A stretch of 54,634 nt of DNA from an uncultured Bacilli bacterium (lineage in GTDB: Bacteria; Bacillota_I; Bacilli_A; RF39; UBA660). How positions within the stretch are numbered: position 1 is the first letter of the stretch; the number at the start of each line of letters is the position of its first letter. Below the pieces are notes generated by a model. The model worked only from the letters and a program-made list of their open reading frames with translations, was not told the DNA's origin and searched no databases. The position numbers and the translations under genes are program-made. This document shows positions 9,021 through 16,835 of this stretch, one piece after another. The stretch is taken from positions 1 through 54,634 of the forward strand of contig CAJTZY010000010.1 of the NCBI GenBank assembly GCA_910584085.1, read 5' to 3'.

Positions 9021-9049
9021 ATTATATCAAAATGTAAAAAAAAAAGATA
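9021..9049 (-). promoter_or_regulatory. Possible promoter of the Tad operon with palindrome
   Basis: A perfect -10 (TATAAT, 9021-9026) lies ahead of tadE. The -35 (TATCTT, about 9044-9049) is weak. A 13-bp palindrome (TAGATTTAATCTA, 9048-9060) touches the -35 region and might be an operator. Confidence 0.35.
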
Positions 9050-9193
9050 GATTTAATCTAAAAAAAAAATAGGATATGAAAAGAAATTTGGTTACTAATA
9101 TCATCTAGCAAATTGTTTATTAGATTACTCGTTATGTATTAATATTATTTATTAGATTAAAGTATTTTAAATTTCAAATTTCAAAAATCTATT

Positions 9194-9243
9194 ATTTTCA
9201 AAAATATCTATCAAATTATAATAATATATTAAATATTAATTTT
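9194..9243 (+). repeat. 50-bp direct repeat, left copy (R1)
   Basis: This differs at only 2 of 50 positions from 13288-13337 in the same orientation. The right copy covers the last codons, stop and downstream bases of the gene at 13323. The left copy lies in non-coding DNA, like a duplicated attachment or insertion site. The non-coding stretch 8996-9522 otherwise holds only the Tad promoter and AT-rich sequence. Confidence 0.8.
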
Positions 9244-9522
9244 CTTCATTATAAATTAGTATTATTTTTAACACAATTTCATAATGTTTATATCAACCAC
9301 TTACAAGAATATTTAGACTAGTTTATATTTTCAAAATATCAAAATTATTCTGTAGATTATATGGGTCCATCCAGATGACTTTGAAAAAAATACTATAATA
9401 AAATCAACTCAAATAAAATATTTTAATGTTTATAATAACTATAGTATCTTGATTTTGTTAATTTATATAAAGACTACAATTATCAACCTCAAAATTTACA
9501 ACATAGTGTGTTTTTCCATAAA

Positions 9523-10182
9523 TTATAATTTTACTATTGAAGTTAATAAATTTATAAGTTCCGTTTCAGATATTCCCCTTGTTTCAATATCAAAATACAT
9601 ATTGTTATATTTAAATTTAACAAAATATTCATCATTAAAATTACCAATTAAGAAATCAATATTATTAATTTTAGAATTCCTCATATTATTCTTTTCAATA
9701 TCAACACATTGAAATCTTTTAGTTCTTGTTTCAGAATAAAATATATCAATAACTTTTGTATTTTCTGAATTAAAATATATTAAATTATATCCTATAAACT
9801 CTTGATTAATACTATATAACATTATAAATCTATATAAATTTAAATTATTTGGAATTAAAAAATTTAACGTAAAATTTTGCTTTATGATCAATTCTTCTCC
9901 TGATAAATCAATTGCTGATCCATAAAAATCATTAGGTTCTCGTTTAATATTATTTAATTTATTTATATTAATAATTGGGCTTGGTAAGTTGCTATCTGGT
10001 ACTATTTCCTTATTATTTAATACAATTCCTATATATAATACTAACAATATACACAACGGCAAAATTGAAAGTTTTAAAAAATTATTTTTGTTTTTATTTA
10101 TTGACTTCATTATCATATTATAATTTTTTCTTTTATCAAAATCTTTACTAATTGATTTTTTTATTTTTTCTTTATTGTTCAT
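9523..10182 (-). CDS. Probable membrane anti-sigma factor, partner of the ECF sigma
   Basis: 219 aa with a basic cytoplasmic N-terminus (about 35 residues), one membrane helix at residues 37-55, and a C-terminal domain predicted outside. The order sigma then membrane protein, separated by 4 nt, is the usual ECF sigma/anti-sigma arrangement. The C-terminal part (ISETELINLLTSI at the end) resembles DUF4367-type sensor domains, which is a tentative match. The start was set at the ATG at 10182 behind AGAAGGGGTG. The upstream ATG at 10203 lies inside the sigma gene and has no SD. No zinc anti-sigma motif (HxxxCxxC) is present. Confidence 0.6.
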   Translation of the reverse strand: MNNKEKIKKSISKDFDKRKNYNMIMKSINKNKNNFLKLSILPLCILLVLYIGIVLNNKEIVPDSNLPSPIININKLNNIKREPNDFYGSAIDLSGEELIIKQNFTLNFLIPNNLNLYRFIMLYSINQEFIGYNLIYFNSENTKVIDIFYSETRTKRFQCVDIEKNNMRNSKINNIDFLIGNFNDEYFVKFKYNNMYFDIETRGISETELINLLTSIVKL

Positions 10183-10186
10183 ATAA

Positions 10187-10726
10187 TTACACCCCTTCTC
10201 CAAAAAGTGAATACAATTCTTTTAATGTTCTATAAATTAAATTTTTAACATATGATTCACTTACATCTAATTCTTGAGAAATTTCTTTAATTGATAATTC
10301 TAATTTATAATGTAAATAGAATATTTTAGCTATATCTTTATTTTTCTTATTCTTAATGTAATTCCATATTGTATCCCACTCATCATTTTTTACTACTAAA
10401 TCTTCAATGCATATTTTATCATCAATAGTATTAATTAATTCAATATCATTTAAATCTTTTTTTAATAATGATATAGTAGAAACTTTTTGAATTAATGTAT
10501 AATGCTTTTTTATTTTATTAATTGCAATTCCTATAAGATAACTTTTAATATTAATATCAATTAAATTTTTTTTATTCAATATTCTCCATAATTCTAAATA
10601 TGTATCTTGAATGATATCATTTACATTATTTATATCATGACATTTAATTAGAACATATTTAAAAATATCTTGATATGTTTTATCATATATATAATTGAAC
10701 TTATCTAGATTTGATTGATTAACCAT
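10187..10726 (-). CDS. ECF-type RNA polymerase sigma factor
   Basis: 179 aa with the sigma-70 region 2 pattern (DIFKYVLIKCHDINNVNDIIQDTYLELWR) at residues ~20-50. Region 4 carries the helix-turn-helix LSIKEISQELDVSESYVKNLIYRTLKEL near the C-terminus. There is no region 1 or 3, as expected for ECF factors, which redirect RNA polymerase to a small regulon. The start was moved to ATG 10726 with SD AGGTGAT. The GTG at 10735 lies inside the SD. It forms an operon with the anti-sigma gene. A TGAAAC stretch about 50 nt upstream could be a -35 for autoregulation, but the -10 is unclear. Confidence 0.88.
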   Translation of the reverse strand: MVNQSNLDKFNYIYDKTYQDIFKYVLIKCHDINNVNDIIQDTYLELWRILNKKNLIDINIKSYLIGIAINKIKKHYTLIQKVSTISLLKKDLNDIELINTIDDKICIEDLVVKNDEWDTIWNYIKNKKNKDIAKIFYLHYKLELSIKEISQELDVSESYVKNLIYRTLKELYSLFGEGV

Positions 10727-11102
10727 TTTTATCACCTACAATATAATAATCCCTGTTTATAAAAAAAAAGTTTCAAATAAATTTATATTTTGTAGACTAT
10801 TTACATTAAATACTATACAATATTATTATAATTTTTTTTCTATCATAAAAAAACTTTTTTAATTGTTAATTTTATTTGAATTTCTAATATATATTCACTA
10901 AATTTAATCTCTTTATCTCTATGATTATACATTTCATTTTGTTATATTATAACACTGAGCAAAATTATTTTAAAGTTTTTTATTTAATTTTTATAATTTT
11001 AGATACCTTTGAAAAAAACCTATTTTTCATTAATAATACTATTTATCAATTTAGAAAAAAAATCACTTTATACATCTTTAAAAATTTGATATAATTGCAT
11101 AT

Positions 11103-11150
11103 AAAAAAATAATCGTTGGCAAAATTAGTTTCCAATAAATTTTGCCAACG
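11103..11150 (-). terminator. Terminator after the protease/lipoprotein genes
   Basis: A perfect 13-bp stem (11114-11126 with 11138-11150), 11-nt loop, followed on the minus strand by a T-rich run. It separates the protease-lipoprotein transcript from the sigma operon. The rest of 10727-11200 shows no gene. Confidence 0.88.
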
Positions 11151-11200
11151 AAATAAAAGTTAATAACCTTCTTGAATATTTTATTAAAGCACTATTAAAT

Positions 11201-11908
11201 TTATTTAACGATTTTATCTAAAGTTTCCCATTTTTTTGTAAAGTTATTTAATACCTTTACTTCAGATAATAATTTAACACCAATATTTTGAACTGTTTGT
11301 ATTTCTCTTAAACCACCCTGCATTCCAAAAATTACATATGAATTTTTTTCGCCACTATAATATTTGTCATCCTTTAAATAAACCAAATATGGTTTTCCTA
11401 AAATAACATCTATATCATCTTCATAAGCAACTTTAATATTTTTGGCTTTTGATAATTCTTTTATATTTGCTCTAACACTATTAAATTTTACCTTTTCTAA
11501 TTCACTCAAACCCTCATAATATTTTTCGGTTGTAAGAGTTCCTCCTGAACGATAAAAATCTACAGTAGTATTTTCCTTTAAATCACCCTTTAATACCTTT
11601 AAAATCTTCATTTTACCATGCGTATACGGCAAAACATATTCATTATTTATATAACTGTAATTATCACTATCTACTATTGATTCTACTGTTACTATTGCAA
11701 CATAAGAACTTTCTTCATACATTTCACTATCATTTGAAGTATCCAGTAGCATATCAGCAGTCCTTTTTACTACATAAGTACTACTCTCTATATTTTCATC
11801 ATTACTAGTAATTACTTTATCCTTATTTTTGTTATTGTTTGAGCAACCAGTAATAACAAAAAGGCAACATAAACTAAAAATTAAAGTATATTTAAATTTT
11901 TTTATCAT
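11201..11908 (-). CDS. Secreted lipoprotein of unknown function
   Basis: 235 aa with a lipoprotein signal peptide: a basic start, a hydrophobic stretch and the lipobox ITGC with Cys at residue 22, then an Asn/Lys-rich spacer. The mature domain is beta-rich (YVAIVTVESIVDSDNYSY..., HGKMKILKVLKGDL...), and I cannot name its family. It starts 8 nt after the metalloprotease stop and has a downstream terminator, so the two form one transcript. It might anchor, inhibit or assist the protease, or be an independent surface sensor. That is inference from position. Confidence 0.7.
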   Translation of the reverse strand: MIKKFKYTLIFSLCCLFVITGCSNNNKNKDKVITSNDENIESSTYVVKRTADMLLDTSNDSEMYEESSYVAIVTVESIVDSDNYSYINNEYVLPYTHGKMKILKVLKGDLKENTTVDFYRSGGTLTTEKYYEGLSELEKVKFNSVRANIKELSKAKNIKVAYEDDIDVILGKPYLVYLKDDKYYSGEKNSYVIFGMQGGLREIQTVQNIGVKLLSEVKVLNNFTKKWETLDKIVK

Positions 11909-11916
11909 AACTCCTC

Positions 11917-12522
11917 CTAATATAATATATTTAATGCATCATTATCTACTTTTTGGACAGTTTGTACAGCTCGTCCATAACCTGTTTGACACATTATACT
12001 ATTTACATTGCTATTATTATGTGCTAAACCAAATGCATGTCCCATTTCATGAATGAAAGTTCCAGTAGCTTGTGTATTACTAATATCATCTCTTCTTAAA
12101 ACAGTATCATTTAAATCAATTTGAGCAAAATACCAGTCATTATATGATGGATTAACTGGAACATTATCACCATCATAAAAGCCTGTAGAAGCTAACACAT
12201 ATGGCCCATCAGCTCCCCAATAACTACTTGTCTTACCATAAATATCCATTTTAGATCCTACATTAGAACTTACATAAATTCCATAGAAAGCATTTGCTCC
12301 ATATCCAGTATACATCCAATTATCAACAGCATCTACTAATAAAAATTCCCAGTATGAGGCTGTTGGGGCTGTAGTTCCATCTACATAAATTGTAACCCTT
12401 CCAATACCACCTGTCATTACATGACCGAATACTGGAGTTTCTGTTGATGCCGCCATACTTGTCGGAATAGCTATAAACATTAATAATATAGACATAATAA
12501 AAATAGAAATTTTTCTTTTCAT
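11917..12522 (-). CDS. Secreted matrixin-like zinc metalloprotease (M10-type metzincin)
   Basis: 201 aa with a Sec signal peptide (cleavage likely after TSMA, residue ~24). The zinc site HEMGHAFGLAH is at 158-168, with Glu159 as catalytic base and three His ligands (158, 162, 168). The Met-turn SIM is at 175-177, so the metzincin signature is complete. The mature enzyme of ~177 aa is little more than the catalytic domain, with no recognisable propeptide Cys switch or C-terminal domain. The only Cys, 178, follows the Met-turn. The SD is GGAGGAAGG. It is the first gene of a two-gene unit with the lipoprotein, upstream of an ECF sigma pair. Confidence 0.88.
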   Translation of the reverse strand: MKRKISIFIMSILLMFIAIPTSMAASTETPVFGHVMTGGIGRVTIYVDGTTAPTASYWEFLLVDAVDNWMYTGYGANAFYGIYVSSNVGSKMDIYGKTSSYWGADGPYVLASTGFYDGDNVPVNPSYNDWYFAQIDLNDTVLRRDDISNTQATGTFIHEMGHAFGLAHNNSNVNSIMCQTGYGRAVQTVQKVDNDALNILY

Positions 12523-12858
12523 AAATTAACCTTCCTCCAATCAAAATAAAATATTTCTATAATTTTGTATTTTACATATTTATTTATCTACCACCACCTA
12601 TCATAATAAAAATTGTAAATAAATCATAAGTTGAATTTAATTAAATTATATGTTAAAAAAATGACAAAAAAAAAGGCAATTTGTCTAAAAACATCAAATT
12701 AATGTTCGAAATATGAATAAATATTTAAAACATACATTTTTCAATTGCTTTATGTGCAAAATTTGACATTTTATGCATAATTATAAATATTTAAATTTTA
12801 ATGATATTATTTATTATTTTCTTAGTATGCTTCACTAAAAAAATTTCTATTTTAGAAT

Positions 12859-13049
12859 GAGGCTGCTGAAAAAGTCAGAAATTTCAAAGAAATGAAAAAT
12901 CTGATTTTTTTATTCTCCACTTATGTATACAAAATAATACTAATTTTATATGTTATCCCCCACTTTTGACACCTATATGCTCAAAAATAGGGATTTAATT
13001 TTTTCATAATTTAAAGTGTAAAGGAAAAGACTACTTTTTCAGTAGTTTC
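12859..13049. mobile_element. MITE-like element or IS-end remnant, ~191 bp
   Basis: The ends form 17-bp imperfect inverted repeats (GAGGCTGCTGAAAAAGT against GAAACTACTGAAAAAGT, 3 mismatches). The interior has no ORF, but near the left end there is a hairpin (TCAGA...TCTGA) followed by seven T. No clear target duplication is seen. The ~800 bp gap 12523-13322 holds this element, the right direct repeat and otherwise nothing recognisable. Confidence 0.55.
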
Positions 13050-13287
13050 TCAAATTTAAAATGTGCTTTTATATTTTATAATATGGCAATTATTAACAAT
13101 AAAAATTATTATTTACTCAAACATTAATTTACTTTTTTATACTATTTTTTGTCATAATTATACTTATTTTAATTGATGGAGTCATCTCTATGTATAATTT
13201 TTAAATATCCTAATATTTTTAAATACTAGTGATTCTTATTTTTTTACAATATATGGCATATTTGACAATGTTATTAGAATTTTTTAA

Positions 13288-13337
13288 ATTTTCAAAAATA
13301 TCTATCAAATTATAATAAAATGTTAAATATTAATTTT
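13288..13337 (+). repeat. 50-bp direct repeat, right copy (R2)
   Basis: The right partner of 9194-9243 (48 of 50 identical). It includes the last four codons and stop of the gene at 13323-14207, then 35 bp of downstream DNA. The two copies bound a ~4.05 kb interval. Confidence 0.8.
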
Positions 13338-14207
13338 TACTATATCAACAAAACTTTCTATTCTAGTTTCAATCCCACCGCTACTTTCAACATCATCTAT
13401 TATAAGGTTAATATAAGGTTTATTAAGTTTTCTCATAACAAGCTCATTAACTAAACTATCAGGTCCACATGGAAAACTTGATAAAAATATAACACCATCT
13501 ATATCATTTATGCATTTACTAAGACTACTTATATTCTCACGGTTATATTTCCAATATAATCCTTTTGAATATTTTATAGATTCATCTTTTTTATCAAATA
13601 AATCACTATATATAACTTCAATATCTAAATTTTCTAACATATCAATAATTGGTTTTCCTATTAATTTATCATGAGTATTATATGGATGACCTATAATTAG
13701 TATTTTCTTCTTATTTGATCTTAATTTTTTCATATTATTAAATACCATAGTTTTTCTAGATTTTAATTCTTTTGCTTTAGCAAAATCATATGCATCTATA
13801 ATTTTATTTTTACTGATATTTAACTTTTCACCTATAGAAATCAATCCTTTAAGCTCGGTTTCATTATTATTTAAATTAATATTATAATTCAATATTTTGA
13901 CATTAAACAAATTATTTATAATATCATATATAGCTAAAAAATTTGTACAAGTTTGATAATCTCTTCCATAGTTATCTATTCTTGGAATTAATATATAGTC
14001 ACACTTATCCTTTAAGTATGCAACATGTCCAATATAATTTTTCATAGATAAACACATTTCATCAGTAGAATATTTTAATCCCAAATCCATTATTTCTTTA
14101 TTAGTCTCAGGACTTATTATAGTTTCTATATTTAAAAATTCAAAAAAATTTATCCATAGGTCTTTAAAATAATAGTAATTTAAGCTTCTTGGAATACCTA
14201 TTTTCAT
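13323..14207 (-). CDS. Acyl-CoA dehydratase activase-related protein (DUF2229 / 2-hydroxyglutaryl-CoA dehydratase-like)
   Basis: 294 aa beginning MKIGIPRSLNYYYFKDLW, typical of the DUF2229-type proteins related to the CoA-dehydratase D-component and often annotated as CoA activase. Conserved features are DEMCLSMKNYIGH (Cys ~52), a Cys in the YQTCTNF segment, and SSFPCGPDSLVNELV with a third Cys near residue 247. These Cys could bind an Fe-S cluster. The real substrate is unknown. No dehydratase partner or activase ATPase lies nearby, so amino-acid fermentation is not shown. The SD is AAGGTGAT. Its 3' end is duplicated at 9194. Confidence 0.75.
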   Translation of the reverse strand: MKIGIPRSLNYYYFKDLWINFFEFLNIETIISPETNKEIMDLGLKYSTDEMCLSMKNYIGHVAYLKDKCDYILIPRIDNYGRDYQTCTNFLAIYDIINNLFNVKILNYNINLNNNETELKGLISIGEKLNISKNKIIDAYDFAKAKELKSRKTMVFNNMKKLRSNKKKILIIGHPYNTHDKLIGKPIIDMLENLDIEVIYSDLFDKKDESIKYSKGLYWKYNRENISSLSKCINDIDGVIFLSSFPCGPDSLVNELVMRKLNKPYINLIIDDVESSGGIETRIESFVDIVKINI

Positions 14208-14270
14208 ATTATCACCTTATTAATTGTATGATAATTAAAATAAAGTTAATACTATTATTGGAGGAATTTT

Positions 14271-14432
14271 ATGAAAAAAGATAAACAAACAATAAAATGC
14301 AATGTGCATGATTGCAAACACTGTGATTGTGATAGTGACTGCTGTTCATTAAATCAAATTAAGGTTTGTAATTGTGATGACTGCAAAGAAAAAGAATCAA
14401 CTATGTGTGATAGCTATGATAAAAGGAATTAA
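14271..14432 (+). CDS. Small Cys-rich DUF1540 protein, 53 aa
   Basis: This short gene starts at an ATG with SD GGAGG, spacing 7. The protein has 10 Cys in 53 residues, arranged IKCNVHDCKHCDCDSDCC ... VCNCDDC ... TMCDSY, which fits DUF1540 (IxCxVxxCxY...CxAxxIxV...TxCxSF). Such proteins probably bind metal through the Cys. It diverges from the activase-related gene with 63 bp between and ends in its own terminator. Function in this family is not established. Confidence 0.85.
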   Translation: MKKDKQTIKCNVHDCKHCDCDSDCCSLNQIKVCNCDDCKEKESTMCDSYDKRN

Positions 14433-14444
14433 TTCCTTTTTTTG
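14421..14444 (+). terminator. Terminator of the DUF1540 gene
   Basis: A palindromic stem AAAAGGAA/TTCCTTTT with a TTAA centre, followed by T residues. It overlaps the stop codon. Confidence 0.75.
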
Positions 14445-14512
14445 TTACATTTACTTTTTTACTTTTTTGTAGTAAAATTTTAATATAAATTAATATTTAT
14501 GAAGGTGATTTT

Positions 14513-15769
14513 ATGTATATAAAAGAATTAACAAATGCTGAATTTAACGAATTTACTGATAACTTTGTAGATTCATCTATTTATCAAACTAGTGAATATG
14601 GTTTCATTATGAATACCCAAAATTATACATCATTATTCTTAGGTATGATTGATGATAACGATAAAATATTAGCAGCTAGTTTAATTTTAATAGAAAAAGA
14701 GCAAATGTTTAAATATGCTTATGCCCCAAAAGGATTTCTAATAGATTATAGTGATAAAATCTTAGTTGAAAAATTTACAAGACTCATAAAAAGGTATCTA
14801 AATAAGAAAAAAATTATGGCTATAAAAATAAATCCTATGATTATAAGAAGTTCATATGATTACATAACTAATTTAACAAATTTTAATCCAAACTTTGATG
14901 AACAAATGGAATTTCTTAAAAGTCTAGGTTATTATCACTTAGGATTTAATAATTTGTTTGAAGCTTTTAAACCAAGATATAACGCTATTATAGATTTAAA
15001 TAAACCTATTACTACTCTATTTGGTAATATGAATAAAAATTTTAAAACAAAGGTTAAGAGTGCTGATAAAAATGGAGTTAGAATAATTAAGGGAAATATT
15101 AATGATTTAGACTATTTATATGAAGAAATTAAGAATAAATATCCAAGAGATAAAAAATATTTTGAAAATGTATTATATTTTTTTGAAAAAAGAAATATGA
15201 TTGATTATTATTATGCTAAACTTGACACGAATGCTTATTTAATTAATGTGCAAAGGAAATATCAAAAACAACTTGAAATTTGTAATAAATTAAATAACAA
15301 ATTATTTAAAAATGCAGGAGGTAATAATAATAAAGTAATAAATAGTAAAATATATGAAGAAAATAAACTTAATGAAATAAAAAATGAGTTAATATATGCA
15401 ACTAAACTATTAAAGGAAAATCCAAGTGGTGTTATTCTTGCAAGTATGTTAATTACTAAATATCGTGATGAAGTATATATATTTATGGATGGATATAATA
15501 AAGATTTTAAAAGATTAAATGCAAAACACTTAATGACATGGAAATTAATAGAAAAATATTCAAATGAGAAATATAAAAGGTTTAATTTAGGTGGTATGAC
15601 TAATCCTAATATAGATAGTAAATATAATGGATTAAATGAATTTAAATTAAGTTTTAATGCAAGATGTGTTGAATATATTGGTGATCTTGAACTTATTACA
15701 AATAATGTTTTATATGGATTATACAGGAATTCTAAACCAGTTAGATACATACTAAAAAAAGACAAATAA
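14513..15769 (+). CDS. FemX/FemAB-family peptidoglycan bridge aminoacyltransferase
   Basis: 418 aa, the usual FemABX length. These enzymes transfer amino acids from tRNA to the lipid II peptide in the cytoplasm to build interpeptide bridges. It has an N-terminal GNAT-like half (SSIYQTSEYGFIMN..., AYAPKGFLIDY, IMAIKINPMI), then NFKTKVKSADKNGVRI, and the family region YIFMDGYNKDFKRLNAKHLMTWKLIE...RFNLGGMTNPN. A Lys/Asn-rich helical arm at ~240-300 matches the coiled-coil insertion of Fem proteins. The SD is AAGGTGAT. It is monocistronic, with a terminator shared with the convergent gene. The amino acid added cannot be told. Confidence 0.88.
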   Translation: MYIKELTNAEFNEFTDNFVDSSIYQTSEYGFIMNTQNYTSLFLGMIDDNDKILAASLILIEKEQMFKYAYAPKGFLIDYSDKILVEKFTRLIKRYLNKKKIMAIKINPMIIRSSYDYITNLTNFNPNFDEQMEFLKSLGYYHLGFNNLFEAFKPRYNAIIDLNKPITTLFGNMNKNFKTKVKSADKNGVRIIKGNINDLDYLYEEIKNKYPRDKKYFENVLYFFEKRNMIDYYYAKLDTNAYLINVQRKYQKQLEICNKLNNKLFKNAGGNNNKVINSKIYEENKLNEIKNELIYATKLLKENPSGVILASMLITKYRDEVYIFMDGYNKDFKRLNAKHLMTWKLIEKYSNEKYKRFNLGGMTNPNIDSKYNGLNEFKLSFNARCVEYIGDLELITNNVLYGLYRNSKPVRYILKKDK

Positions 15770-15777
15770 GTCTTTTT
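15756..15777. terminator. Bidirectional terminator
   Basis: An 8-bp stem AAAAAGAC/GTCTTTTT with a 6-nt loop. It covers the stop codon of femX (+), and the stop of the DHHW gene (-) lies at its right arm. Confidence 0.75.
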
Positions 15778-16834
15778 AATTTGTCTTCAATATACCACTA
15801 TTATTTACTATTAATGTACTATATAAAAATAGTATATCTTTATTATCTAGTGTAATGTAGTTTAATACATTTGATAAACTTATATATCTTAAATCAACTA
15901 GTGTTATTTTTTTATAATATGGAATAAGTAATGGGGCTAAACTACTTGAAAAACTATCCCTAAAAATAATTAATTCTTTATTGCTTTGGGCATTTTCATT
16001 TTCTATTATTATTAAAGAACTAGCCCCGCTTAAATATACATCATAAGAATCTATATTACATAATTTTTCTATGTCATATACATTTTTTTCTCCATATTCT
16101 AAATGCCATACTTTCGCACGATTTATTTCATCACTACTTAAATAAATTAGTTTATCTGGTTTATTTATAGGATTTTTAGAATATGATGCTCCATAAAATT
16201 TATCATATGTATTTTCTTTATAATCTATTATTTTATAGTCATAATTTAAATATTTACTTAAACTTTCTACTATTTTAATATATGATTTTTGTTTAATATG
16301 AATATCCGTTTTATAATAGTCTTCTAAATTAAGTAAATTTATTATATCTATATATTCAATATTAATATTACTTTTTAAATTATTAATTAAATTATTATAA
16401 TCTATTTTTAGGTATTTATTACTATCTAAAAAATAACTTTTATCAGGAATTATACTGAAGTAAACATTTGAATTATTTATATGACTCTCGTTTATATAAT
16501 TAATTTTATTTATAAAGTTATTAACACTTTTTAAGTTTAATGGATAATTTTTTTCATAAATATAATTATCATTTACATATACTTGATTACTCTCTTTATT
16601 ATTTAAAATATATCTATTATAGATATCATTTATTCCTATTAAAATATTTCTTACTGGAACTTGATCATCTAGGTAACCTTCAAGTTCTTTTGTAAAGTCT
16701 TCTTTTAAATCCTCTTTTGTCGTTAAATGCCTTCTTTCAAAATATGAAATAGGCTTATCTTTTGTAACAAGTAAAGAAATAGGAAAAGCAAAAATTATTA
16801 TAATAAATATAATACCAATAATCTTATTTTTCAT
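15776..16834 (-). CDS. DHHW-family protein, MBOAT partner (AlgX/AlgJ-like)
   Basis: 352 aa with an N-terminal signal-anchor helix (residues ~4-24), then an SGNH-hydrolase-like extracellular domain. The visible motifs are IPDKSYFLD, a TDIHIKQKSYI segment (the D-x-H pair of this family) and RDSFSSSLAPLL. These proteins work with MBOAT proteins to O-acylate secreted polysaccharides or wall polymers, taking the acyl group on the outer face. The gene starts 1 nt after the MBOAT stop. The polymer is unknown. Confidence 0.8.
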   Translation of the reverse strand: MKNKIIGIIFIIIIFAFPISLLVTKDKPISYFERRHLTTKEDLKEDFTKELEGYLDDQVPVRNILIGINDIYNRYILNNKESNQVYVNDNYIYEKNYPLNLKSVNNFINKINYINESHINNSNVYFSIIPDKSYFLDSNKYLKIDYNNLINNLKSNINIEYIDIINLLNLEDYYKTDIHIKQKSYIKIVESLSKYLNYDYKIIDYKENTYDKFYGASYSKNPINKPDKLIYLSSDEINRAKVWHLEYGEKNVYDIEKLCNIDSYDVYLSGASSLIIIENENAQSNKELIIFRDSFSSSLAPLLIPYYKKITLVDLRYISLSNVLNYITLDNKDILFLYSTLIVNNSGILKTN

Positions 16835-16835
16835 A

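Noticed and set aside
12323..12544. 73-aa minus-strand frame over the metalloprotease start
   Set aside because: Out of frame with the convincing signal peptide and HExxH gene, and without an SD.
12763..12795. Plus-strand TTGACA followed by AT-rich sequence as a promoter
   Set aside because: No gene or RNA follows on that strand; chance match in AT-rich DNA.
15262..15765. 167-aa minus-strand frame opposite femX
   Set aside because: Antisense shadow of a well-supported FemX gene; low-complexity hydrophobic translation.
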